A DNA stretch of 64,000 nt from Catenaria anguillulae PL171 (lineage: Eukaryota > Blastocladiomycota > Blastocladiomycetes > Blastocladiales > Catenariaceae), in contig MCFL01000032.1 in NCBI GenBank assembly GCA_002102555.1, positions 124,001-188,000 of the forward strand. Direction: 5' to 3'. Position 1 is the first letter of the stretch, and every line of letters starts with the position of its first letter. Below the pieces are notes generated by a model that worked only from the letters and a program-made list of their open reading frames with translations, had not been told where the DNA came from and did not search any database. Shown here in pieces: positions 35,501 to 45,050 of the stretch. The position numbers and the translations under genes are program-made.

Positions 35501-36295
35501 TGCATCAATGGCGGCCACCTGCGCCGCCTGCTCATTGACCAAGTGCTCGCCCTGGGCCTTGACCTTGCTGGCATGCGCATACTCGAGCGAAATGCACTTG
35601 CGCTCTGCGCGCTCCATCTCAAGCGCCGTTTGCTGAAACTCGAGGTAGGCCGCGCGCTCGGACCTGAGCTTTGCGAGTTTGGGCAGGATTTCTTCGCGCA
35701 ACAGCGCTTGGATCTCGTCGAGCTTCTTTTCCTTCTTCGCAATGGTCTTGACGGCTTTGTCCTTGCGCTCTTCAAACATGCGCGTGCCGGCGGCCTCTTC
35801 GACCATGGCCAAGGTATCTTTGGGCTTCATGTTGAGCACTTTGGTGATTTGGCCCTGCATGATGAGAAAGTGCGGGTTGTTGACGTTGAGCTGGACAGAC
35901 TGAAATAGGTTGGAGATGACATGCTGCTGTGTGGTATGGCCGTTGATCAGGTACTTGTTTTTCCCGCCCACAACGACTTGGCGCGTGACAACGATTTGGT
36001 CAAACTGGGCATAGCCGATGGGCGAGTTGTCCTTGTTGGAATTGTCAAAGACAATGGACACGGAAGCCTTTTGGATGCCAGCCTGGCCGCGCTTGTACAC
36101 GAGGTCTTGCAACGAGGCGGCACGTAGGTGGCGCAGCGTTTCGATGCCCAGCACAAAGCAGATGGCGTCGAGAATGTTGGATTTGCCCGATCCGTTGAGA
36201 CCGGTCACGGCATTGAATTGCGGGTCCCAGCCCTTGATGACGGTGCGGGTGGCGTAGGACTTGAAGCCCTCGAGGACGATTTCTTTGATGTGCAT
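32514..36295 (-). CDS. SMC2: Condensin subunit SMC2 (structural maintenance of chromosomes 2)
   Basis: Core ATPase of condensin, which pairs with SMC4 to compact chromosomes. Exons 36295-34808, 34738-34559, 34483-34246 and 34174-32514 join in phase to 1,188 residues, the standard SMC2 length. Walker A 'GLNGSGKSN' is at residues 32-40. Long coiled coils flank a hinge with 'FDRSQVHGPVASLF' and 'ALECGIGGRLQNV', followed by 'KITYDPNIKATTVTWAGD' that closes the hinge. The ABC signature 'LSGGQRSLVALSL' and Walker B 'YILDEVDAALD' lie within the last ~100 residues. The N-terminal 'MHIKEIVLEGFKSYATRT' is diagnostic of SMC2 versus other SMCs. All introns are in the hinge-proximal region; the first is open in frame. 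Confidence 0.96.
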
Positions 36296-36706
36296 GGTGG
36301 TGGGCGGCGACGAGTGTGGGTAGAGGTACTGGCGGCCGGCCAAAGTGGAGCGACCAAGAGGTGTGGTTTGATCACAATGCCGGATGTGTGGGTGGTAGCG
36401 CTGGCGGAAATGTGAACGGAAACGAGTAGAATTGGTCGGAAATGAGTGTCGCTGAAGGTGTAGGTGCAATGGCTCAGAGTGAATTCATGGCGAGCGTGCT
36501 GAATGCATTGATTTTCATTGGTTATCAAACCGTGAGTTTTGTGTCGGTGTGAGATGCAAGCGAGACACGTTTCGGATCATTGCCCTCTGGCACGTCACAT
36601 CGGCAGCCCACTTGCACCAGTAGGCACAGATCATACATCTTGATGAATTCCCACGCCGAAATGAACACACCACAGTCAACAGCCAAAATCGAGACTCGCT
36701 GCAATC
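36296..36706. other. Divergent promoter of SMC2 and BSP-type peptidase
   Basis: 411 bases. No TATA box or repeat recognised. It presumably drives SMC2 leftward. Confidence 0.4.
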
Positions 36707-37826
36707 ATGGCTCCGCCTCCGCATCCTCCGCCAGCCCTACGGCCGCCCAAACCATCGCCGCCAGATCACGATCATGATCCCTCAAAGACAATCACCATCA
36801 CGGTTGACCCCGTGTCGACGTCTGTCATTCGTGATCTCATTACGCGCACGGACCTGCCGCTCGCCTGCCCGTGGTGCCCACCGTCACTGTCCACTTGAAT
36901 CCCAATGACCCGCCCACACATCAACTCCTCGAGATGGTCCCTGATCTCGGCCAAGCCGTCCTTGTCGCTGCCGATTTCGTCTATTCTACTCTCTACGGCA
37001 CCACGTCATCTATGCAGGCCGATGATTCCAAAGGCAAAGGACGACGTTGAGGATGTCTCATTCAACTATTCTCAGGTCAACCTGGCACCGACACCTGTAT
37101 CCTTGCTCCTCGCCCGCGCCGACCGTCTGTGACTGTTGCCCCAGCGACTCTGTCGCCGGCGCCGCCACCACCGCCAACCACATCCGCCCTTCCCGACGCA
37201 ACCCCTTCACGCCCGACCCCTTTGGGCCCTCCACCTTCTCTGCACCCACCCCTTCCACCACCCACCTCATCCAATCACGCGTCCAAACCCTTGAAAACCC
37301 ACATTGCCCTGCACCTTGTCCCGAACATGCCCGGCGTCGCCGACACGTCCAACCCAACGCCCACCACAGCCACGCTCCGCTACTCGACCTTGTACCTCGC
37401 GCACGTCTTCAAAACACGCGCCACGCCCGCGGACGCGGTGCGCGAATTCTACGGCGTGCTTGTCCACGAATTGGTGCACGCGTATCAAGGCAACGGCAAC
37501 GGCACAGCACCTTGGGCGTGGATCGAGGGTGTAGCCGATTGGGTTCGGCTGCGTGCCGGGTTACCGGCAATGCATTGGCGCCGCAAAGTGGAGCGCGAGG
37601 TCGGGTGGAGGGAGGGTACGAGGCCACGGGCTATTTCTTGGATTGGGTCGATTTTGTGTGTGGTGACAGGCAAGTGGTGCAGGAGATGAATCGCAGATTG
37701 ATCATGGACGAGTGGAGAGGGGAGGACATGTGGGTTGAGCAGACGGGGAGGGAGGCGTGTGAGTTGTGGGGCGAGTATTGCGCTTACTTTGGAGCCATGC
37801 GTGAAGAAGGTGGACCAGAAGCTTGA
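36707..37826 (+). pseudogene. BSP-family (plant/bacterial peptidase, PF04450-type) metallopeptidase, frame disrupted
   Basis: Basic secretory protein-type zinc peptidase. The zinc motif 'VHELVHAYQ', the 'WIEGVADWVRLRAG' block and 'GYEATGYFLDW' are in family order, with 'HIALHLVPNMPGVAD' before them. Best model: exon 36707-37045, intron of 99 nt with donor GTTGAG, then 37145-37826. A one-base loss near 37614, in a G-rich 'GGAGGGAGGG' context between 'VGWREG' and 'YEATGY', shifts the frame inside conserved sequence and no intron can explain it. A second frame change near 36862 is either another one-base loss or a 122-nt intron (36812-36933). No signal peptide is visible. It is a pseudogene or a sequence error; the Zn ligands survive. 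Confidence 0.65.
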
Positions 37827-38227
37827 ATGAAAAATGCCAACTTGGATTCACCTTGAGGAGAAATGGATCCTACGTGGTTTTCATAAATAGTCCCCCATGA
37901 TGGACCCAGGCACGCATGCAACTTGAAGGGATGAACAACGTAGGATGAAGCAATGAGAGAGCCAAAGTGGAGTGAACTGGTTGTACATAATAGGTGTGAT
38001 AGGCGTTTAGGTCTGACTTGCTGCGGTGCTCGCCTTACCTATGTCCAAAAAAAAAGGCTTGAAAATGCGCTCGGCGACCCTCGGCTGCATACCACTACCA
38101 CTCAATGCATTCTTGTCAAGTAATGCACATTTACATAGCACATTGATCTCTCCCTACCGGCGCTCGTCACTGCGCCCCCCGCTCAATCGTTAATTCACTC
38201 GCTCTTCCTGTATGCCCCCGAGTCCAC
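37827..38227. other. Intergenic upstream of exonuclease-like gene
   Basis: 401 bases between plus-strand genes. Less GC-rich, with short A- and CT-rich runs near 38045 and 38150-38200. No RNA gene recognised. Confidence 0.45.
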
Positions 38228-39898
38228 ATGTTCGTTGAACCCACTTCGTTGGCTGTGGGTCGACTCACGGACTTGCTCTGACACCGAATCTGCCGACCCA
38301 GGTCCCTGTCTGTGCGCCACCTGCTTCACACACTTCTCCAGCACGCCCCGCGGATCGCCAGTGCCACACCCAACGCGGGCTCGAAATCGGTCACGGTGAG
38401 CCTGACGCAAGCGAGCAAACTCAAGCCCGTCAAGTCCCATCCTGCCTTCAATGTGCTAGCCAGCCTCGACGTGCTCTCTGCAGCCTACCCGAAATCCATC
38501 CAGATCAAGGACAAGGACAAGGACAAGCTCGTCATTCTCGCTCCTTTGCAAGCAAAAGGGCGATCACGACCCTTGTCTGCGACCAAGCAAACCCGGCGCG
38601 GGCTCGCACTCGACATTGTCCTGTTTCTCGGGACGCAGCCAGGTCGGCGGCAGACGATTGGTGTCATCCAGGATAAGTTCAGAGAGGAGCTGAAAGCGCT
38701 CGGTATCAAGGACGCGAGCAGTTTGGTTCCCGATTTGGGGGATTGGGTCACAGTGGAACCGACCAAAAAGAAAAAGACACCCATGCTAGTGTTGCACAAG
38801 CGGCTCGGAAGCAAGGCGCTGATTGATTTGTCGAGCGTGGTCCGGTGGTGGTCTGATGGGGCAGCATCTGCGCCAGGCCCTTCGTTTTTCACGCCCAACG
38901 ATACCACAACCAACCGGCGACCAGCAATTGCTGAGGCCTCCCACTGGGTTGTCCGTGCCGCTCCGCTCGAACTTACCCTTCGTGCCGGCGATCGCTCGCC
39001 AATGGATTTCGCCCCCACTCACCCACACACCGACATGCTCCCCATTCTCGGCCCACTCGCTCTACGCGAGCCCCTCTCCCCTCCCCCACCGCCAGACCTC
39101 ATTCTCCCGAACCGATCACTCGTCTGGAAAATCACCACACCAAGCCTTGCCCAAGCAGCTTCGCGCGCGCTCTTGCACCACTTGCGCCCAATCGCCATTG
39201 ACGTTGACGGGACGGTGGACTCGATCCAAATTGCGCACCAGCCGCTTTCTCCCTATCCGCCTTCACTCAACCACAACACATTGGCAACTCGAGCTGCGTG
39301 GTCTATTGTCTACGTGTTTGACGTGCGCGGCATGTGCCCCGATACCGTGCACGCCCTGACAGCGCCTCTGCAGCAAGTTCTGCACCACGATCGCGTCCAT
39401 AAAGTGTGGCACGCCGGCTCCAACGACCTGCGCCGCCTCACCTCACTCGGATTAACGGTGCGCGGGCCCGTCTCTGATACCCAGCACACGTTTTCCGAGT
39501 GGATCCATCAAGCATACCTTGCCCGGGCGGCCGCGGCGGCGGCACAAGCCAACAACAAAATGCCTGATTTCTTCTTTTCGCATGCCCTTGGCGTGCACTC
39601 ACTGGTCCCGCCGCAGCACCTTGTGGATGCGGTTGCGGCCGCAACCGCGGCGCCCGCCGATAAGTTGCACACGGTGAGTGTGGCACTGAACACTATGTTG
39701 CATGCCGCGGGCGTGCACTTGAATCGGCTCAAGGCCAAACCGGCCGGGTGGCAAGGCGAGCATGATGCGGCAGGAGTCAAGGGCAAGCTGGACCAATTGG
39801 GTTGGTTGGAGAGCAAGGCGGGCGATGTGGATCAGCTTGTGCAGGCCGAGGCGGCAATGAGGTGGAGAATTGAGAGGTTGAAGGCGATGCTCGCGTGA
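38228..39898 (+). CDS. RNase D-like (DEDD/EXD1-type) 3'-5' exonuclease-domain protein with possible LOTUS-like N-domain
   Basis: The main frame (38302-39898) has no ATG near its beginning. An intron 38230-38301 (72 nt, donor GTTCGT, acceptor CCCAG) joins AT from 38228-38229 to the next G and makes ATG, giving 532 residues. The N-terminus (MSLSVRHLLHTLLQHAPR) is basic and mitochondrial-presequence-like. A ~70-residue segment, 'DIVLFLGTQPGRRQTIGVI' to 'LGDWVTVEP', resembles a LOTUS/winged-helix unit. The C-terminal half has an RNase D-type layout: 'IAIDVDGTVDSIQIA', 'VYVFDVRG', 'VHKVWHAGSNDLRRL' and 'PVSDTQHTF'. The first motif is D-x-D, not D-x-E, and the second is HAGSND where HDCRND is usual, so catalysis is uncertain. 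Function is inferred. Confidence 0.6.
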
Positions 39899-39921
39899 TT
39901 TTTTTTTTTGGGGGGGGGGGG
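39898..39921. repeat. T-run followed by G-run
   Basis: Immediately after the exonuclease-like stop codon a run of T passes directly into a run of G of about eleven. Low-complexity; lengths in such runs are error-prone. Confidence 0.7.
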
Positions 39922-40169
39922 AGTCTTGATGAGAATGGGAAACGTCGCTTGTCCATTGGTGCATGGCATATATACCCAAGCATGGATTCAATCGCTCCTA
40001 TTGAGCACAGTGGTCCAATGGTCGCATGGCCTGTCGGGTCGTCAACTGCGGCTCGCAGTTGTCTCATGGGCGGGCGGGGTCGACATGGGATGAGAGCATG
40101 AGCAGGTGCATGGATACAGAAAAATACAATTGGGTATTGCAACAAACGATTCGCACGAAAATACAGAAA

Positions 40170-41369
40170 CTACCATGATGGGAGCGCGGGAGATGCCTGC
40201 GCATTTGCTTTTCTTGCTGGCGTCCTTGCCCTTCGTCTGCGACGAGGCCGAACCAGGCGAAACCCATCATCACTTGCGGCCGTGTTTGATGGTGCACATG
40301 GCGACGCAGAGACGGACCGCGACCGGGGCGGATGCACAGGCTGTTGCGGTGGTGGCGGCGGTAGTGCAAGCACCTGCGAGTCTGGTGGCGTCGGCAACAG
40401 GACATGGGTGACCTCTGTACACTCTTGGTGCACCTCCTCCAATGCAATCGCCACCTCGGGCTCGCCCGCAGGCTCCTTTCCCACCTCCAACTCGCTCTCC
40501 TCAATGGGCGCAGGCGGTAACCGTGGCGCGCTGCCCAACAGCAAGTCCCTGCCCGGACCGACCAACGGCGGAATCCTCGCCACGCAATTGCTCTTCAATC
40601 CCCTGGGCCGCGTCTTGACCTTTGTCATGGCCACGGCATCCTCCACGCCCAACACCTCATCTTGGCCCGCACAATACCGTCCCGTGGCATAGTACCCAGC
40701 AAAGCTCGCAATGTCCTCGATATCTTGCTCATCCGTCGCACACAGGCCCGTAAACTGGTACGTGAACTTGTCGTATGCAGAAAGGGCAATGCAGTTTGCA
40801 CCGTCGCAGTTGGCCAGGCATTTCACGGGCAGGATTTGCAGTTTGCCAGCCGAGACGAGCGGCGCGAGCGTTGGGTGCGAAGCAGAGGCAAGCGAGTCGT
40901 AGAGCAGCTCGCCCGTGCGTTTTCTATCTGGGTTGTTGGCGGGCGCAGGTGCACGGCGCGAGTCGTGACATTTGGTACACACAAGAAGTGCGGGCGGTGG
41001 TTGGTTGCCTGCTTGGGCGTGTGCGTCCGTGCCAGCGGCGGCGGCGTCGGCCGAGACAGGTGCATGCCAAGCAGCAGAAGAGGAAGAGGAAGAGGAAGAG
41101 GAGCAGGAAGGAGAGGAAACGTCGAGGACGGCTGCCACGGATCCGGCGGCCTGTGCGAGACGGTGCAGCCTGCGTGCGCGAGCGCGAACGAGCCAGGATT
41201 TGGCGGCAAGGAGGACGAGGACAATGGTGACGGGATAGCAGGACAGGGTCAAGCGCAGCAGAGCGGTGTTTGGGTCGCCCCAGGTCAAGGGCGCGGAAAA
41301 GGTGCCAGGTGGGAACCAGCGTGCGAGCGAGTGGGTGCAAGGACACAGCAGGTCGACGACAATGCCCAT
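40170..41369 (-). CDS. Membrane-anchored DUF1636 (thioredoxin-fold, ferredoxin-like) protein
   Basis: Single exon of 399 residues starting MGIVVDLLCPC. A hydrophobic segment at about 35-60 ('CYPVTIVLVLLAAKSWLV') looks like a TM anchor, followed by a poly-Ser/Ala linker. The central domain (about 130-225) has 'LLVCTKCHDSR', 'GELLYDSLAS', 'ILPVKCLANCDGANCIALSAYDKFTYQF' and an acidic 'DIEDIASFAGYY', the Cys layout (CxxC ... CxxxC) of DUF1636, a family otherwise seen mostly in bacteria next to cobalt/cobalamin genes. The C-terminal ~150 residues are Pro/Glu/Arg-rich and disordered, ending in a basic patch. Cellular role in fungi is unknown. It is convergent with the exonuclease-like gene, 271 bases apart. 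Confidence 0.68.
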   Translation of the reverse strand: MGIVVDLLCPCTHSLARWFPPGTFSAPLTWGDPNTALLRLTLSCYPVTIVLVLLAAKSWLVRARARRLHRLAQAAGSVAAVLDVSSPSCSSSSSSSSSAAWHAPVSADAAAAGTDAHAQAGNQPPPALLVCTKCHDSRRAPAPANNPDRKRTGELLYDSLASASHPTLAPLVSAGKLQILPVKCLANCDGANCIALSAYDKFTYQFTGLCATDEQDIEDIASFAGYYATGRYCAGQDEVLGVEDAVAMTKVKTRPRGLKSNCVARIPPLVGPGRDLLLGSAPRLPPAPIEESELEVGKEPAGEPEVAIALEEVHQECTEVTHVLLPTPPDSQVLALPPPPPQQPVHPPRSRSVSASPCAPSNTAASDDGFRLVRPRRRRRARTPARKANAQASPALPSW

Positions 41370-41799
41370 GATGTCTGCGTTGTTATCTCATGTGCAGTTC
41401 GCGTGGATTGAGAGAAAATGGACATGGACATGGACATGGTGTGCCCCTCAGAATGCAAGGCGGCAGCTGGGCTTTATGTTTATCACATGCACACTCAACA
41501 TGCCGTTGATGTTAATGTTGATGTTGATGGCCACGCGATAAGCTACGACGGCAGGCAGGCACCTTGTTGGCATCTCTCGGCAGCCGAACGCACTGGCAAA
41601 AAATGATGCACACCCTTCCCAAACCGATCGGCGGCCCATCCATCATGCTATGGTCACAGTGCTTCACAGTGCTCGTTCTGCAGTGGTGCTCGATACGTTG
41701 GGTAATTTCAATTTCCTCTAAATCCAGTACGATGACGAATCCGCTGTGATTGCTCTCGCAAAAGTGCCGCCACTCTCGGCAATCCCCCTCTGCTCAACC
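41370..41799. other. Divergent region between DUF1636 and ASH2 genes
   Basis: 430 bases, holding both promoters. It contains two short tandem repeats: GGACAT units at about 41417-41438 and GTTGAT/GTTAAT units at about 41505-41530. No TATA box seen. Confidence 0.5.
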
Positions 41800-44700
41800 A
41801 TGGCAAAGCTCAAGAATGCGTCCCGTGCGGGCGCCGCCGCCCACCAAGTCCACCGTCCGTCTCCTGCCTCATTCAGCCGAAAGATCTTTGCGCTTCCTGC
41901 CACGTCTGATCACTTCCTCTGTCTCTGCCCGCTTTACAGAAGCCGACCACTCTCAGTCCCGCGCCTCGGCTGCACGCAACGTCTCGTACGACCACCACCA
42001 TCAACATGCCGACCCTTATGCCTCCCAGCACGCCATGGGCATGGGTATGGGCATGGGCCATCCGTCCTTCCCCGCGTCTTCCGCCGCCCAACAACAACCT
42101 GCCGCTGCTGCTGCCGCCACAGCCTCTCAAGCACAGCCACACCCGACCTCGTTCACTGCCCAAGTCACTGGCGCCGCCCCCGCCACCGACTCATTGACGT
42201 TCTACCACCCGGAACGCTTCCCAAACTACAACCCGGCGCTGCTCAACTGGAACGACCTTCACACGCTCAACACCGAGGGCCTGTACTGCTACTGTGGCCA
42301 AGACAGGTACCTGGACCTGTTCATGCTCCAATGCAAAGTGTGCAAAAACTGGTTCCACGACGGGTGCGTGTCGGCCAAGATTGGCCACCCGGTGCCCTTT
42401 TTCACAAACTACGACTTTACGTGCGGTGGGTGCCACCCGTCGGGCGTCGAGGCATATGCGCGCACACAGCCCGCGTGGAAGGAAGTCGTGGCGACCGTGC
42501 TGGCAAACTTGATGATGCAAAAGATTCGCGAGACACATCAGGACATGTCGGCCACGGCGCTCACCAGGGAGTCGATTGAGCCCAGTTTGTTTATTCGCGA
42601 GGACTTTGCCAGGTTCATTGAGGCCAATTGGCATGCATTGTGGGGCAACAAGGAGATGATTGCAAAGGTGTGGCGTGGCACGCTGTCCACGTACGTTTTT
42701 GCATTTGCGCTTGGATCATGTCTTGATCGTTCGCGTTTTACTCACCAACCGAATTTATGCATTTGTAGCACCTTGTACCAGTATCGCGACATTTTCATCA
42801 CCACGGTCGACACGCGCATCACGCAAGCACCCTTTACCCTGTTTGATCAAAATCTCTTCAACATCCGGCCCGGGTACCTCGACATGTTCTCTAAAACGCC
42901 CGGCCACTCGCGTGTGTCGGCACGCATCTTGCCCGCGCTGAAAAACGCCACGGAACAAGTCGCCGGGTCGTCCACGCAAGCCGCGGCCACGGGCCTGCAA
43001 TCCTTGCAACAACTGGAATCCACGATTCCAGGCACCACATCGGCCACGGTGTTTATCGGTGACACGGCGTGCTCGCTGCTGCGCAACCGCGGCCAGCGTA
43101 AGGAGCGCCAGGGCGTGGCACTGCCGCCCGCTAGCATTCCGCCTGGCGCAGAGCACCCATTTAATCGCGACGGGTTCAAGTATCGGTTGGCGGAAATTAA
43201 TCCTGCCCTCCGGTATGCCGTGTATCGCGAGTGCAATGCCGCGCAGTTTCGCGGCGCGGGCAATGTGCCTGGAAGCATGTCACGCGAGGACCGCAGTCCC
43301 GCGGTTGTGTTGAGCAAAGACGGCACAGGCGTGGCGACCGATGGAGGGTTCCGGTCGGCGCGCGCAATGTACCCAATGCGCCAGGGCACGTGGTACTTTG
43401 AGGTGTTTGTGGATCGCGCGGGCGAGGCGGATGCGCAAAACGAGTATGAAAAGCCGCACGTACGGATTGGCGTGGCGAAACGCGAAGCGAGCTTGCTGGG
43501 TCCCGTTGGGTACGACGATGTTGGGTTTGCGTACCGTGACAAGACGGGCGACAAGGTGACCAACTCGCGGCCCGCAAGGTACGGCGAGGCGTATGCGTCG
43601 GGCGACGTAATTGGCGTGCTTGTTGTGCTTCCGCCATGGGCTGCCGTCGACAAGGGTGCCAAGGCCACGACATGGTCGCCCAACACGCGACCGGGCGCGG
43701 GCATGCGTGACCGCACGGCCATTCGGTTCAAGACACAAGTGTACTTGGAGACAAAGGACTACTTGCCGCTGCGCGACCATCCGTTGCCGCCACAGCCCGC
43801 GCACACGTTTCCTGCCATGCCCAATGTGCCCGGATCCAAGCTCGTGTTTTTCAAGAATGGCGTATGCCAAGGGATTGCGTTTGAGGACCTGCCCGCGCCC
43901 GTCAGGCACGTGTGCGCCCGCATGGGCGAGCAGATTGCAAAGGAGGATGACGGGTCGCTCGGGTATTATCCAGCTGTGTCGTGCTACCGCGGCGGCAAAG
44001 TCACAGTCAACATGGGCCCGCATTTCATGTACCCGTTGCCCGAGGAGGGCTGGGATCCGCTCGTGGACGGAGTCGACGCCCTGATTGGTGTGCAGCTCGA
44101 CAGGGCAAGTGTGATTGGGACACGTGCCGAGCGCGCGGCGATGCAGGCGGCTGCAGCAGATGCCGAGGCGAATGCCGATCAGCACCAGCAGAGGGCAAAT
44201 GCCGAAGAGAATGCGGATGCCATGGACGTGGACGGCCGCGAACCGATTGTGGCGCCGGCACCGGCACCCGAGCCTGCGCCTGCAATGCCCGCGAGCAGTG
44301 GCGGCATGTCGACGCGTGCGACCAGGTCAAACACGAGCGTGCCCGACCCAGCCGCGATCCAGCGCCAGCAACAGCTCGAGAAGCAGCAGGCCAAGCTCCA
44401 GAAGAAGCAGCAACAGCAACAGCAGTCGCAATCGGCCGTGCAGTCGCCGCCGCCCGGCGCAACCGCAGTCACGGCTCCCCGTGCTGCGTCAGCGTACCCT
44501 GTCCCGCTGTCCAACTTTACGCGGCCCAACCGGCCTTGGAAGCCTACTCGGAGGCCCAGTGGGATCACGATGTGGAAGAGTGCGTGTGGGACTTGCTGGA
44601 TGAGATTGATCACTGGCACGCACTCGATGTGCGTGGGCTTGACAAGGCCAGTTGCCGCATCCTGCGCCGATCATGTACGACCGCGAGGACGAGCCCGGGT

Positions 44701-44903
44701 TGCGCGGCATGAGCGGGTTGGTGTTTCCCGCGAGGACCGAGACGTATGCTGAGCATGTGGTTGCGATGCAAGAAAAGATGGCTGCCGGTGGTGGCGGAAT
44801 TGGTGGCGAGGGTAATGCGGGCGGGCAGCCATTGACGTTGAGGGAGTTGTTGATGCCGACCATGGCGCCGCCGCAAAAGCGGGCAAGGGTCAAGTGGGCC
44901 TGA
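41800..44903 (+). CDS. ASH2-like subunit of the Set1/COMPASS histone H3K4 methyltransferase complex
   Basis: Nuclear adaptor that, with RbBP5, activates SET-domain H3K4 methylation. The model 41800-41824, 41940-42690, 42769-44480, 44543-44583, 44652-44903 sums to 926 residues. An atypical PHD finger ('YCYCGQDRYLDLFMLQCK' to 'CGGCHPSG') is at about 120-175, followed by a winged-helix region with 'NLMMQKIRETHQDM'. The SPRY domain (about 440-760) has 'GVATDGGFRSARAMYPM', 'TWYFEVFVD', 'HVRIGVAKREASLLGP' and 'GYYPAVSCYRGGKVTVNMGPHF'. An Ala/Gln-rich, His-rich N-terminus precedes it. The first intron and the two small C-terminal introns (62 and 68 nt) are inferred from phase and are the weakest parts; the PHD-to-SPRY core is firm. 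Confidence 0.9.
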
Positions 44904-45050
44904 CAGAAGAGCCGTGAGCATGAGCCTTTGTGTATTTATTCGTGCATAGTGTGATGCGAAGTTGTGGTTATTCCACAGCTTCTGGCATTTTTTTTTTGCA
45001 GTTACATGTTCTTGTCATCAAGTCAAGTCAACCTTTGCCTTTGAAAGCTT
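44904..45050. other. Short convergent gap
   Basis: Between the ASH2 stop and the degenerate retroelement tail. Contains a short T-run near 44990. Nothing else. Confidence 0.4.

Noticed and set aside
37046-37144. Two frame changes in the middle of the BSP-type gene
   Set aside because: A single 99-nt intron (GTTGAG ... CCCCAG) explains both; only the changes near 36862 and 37614 remain.
44460-44660. Two apparent frameshifts at the ASH2 C-terminus
   Set aside because: Introns of 62 nt (44481-44542) and 68 nt (44584-44651) with usable sites fit phase exactly, so indels are not required, though the joins need RNA support.
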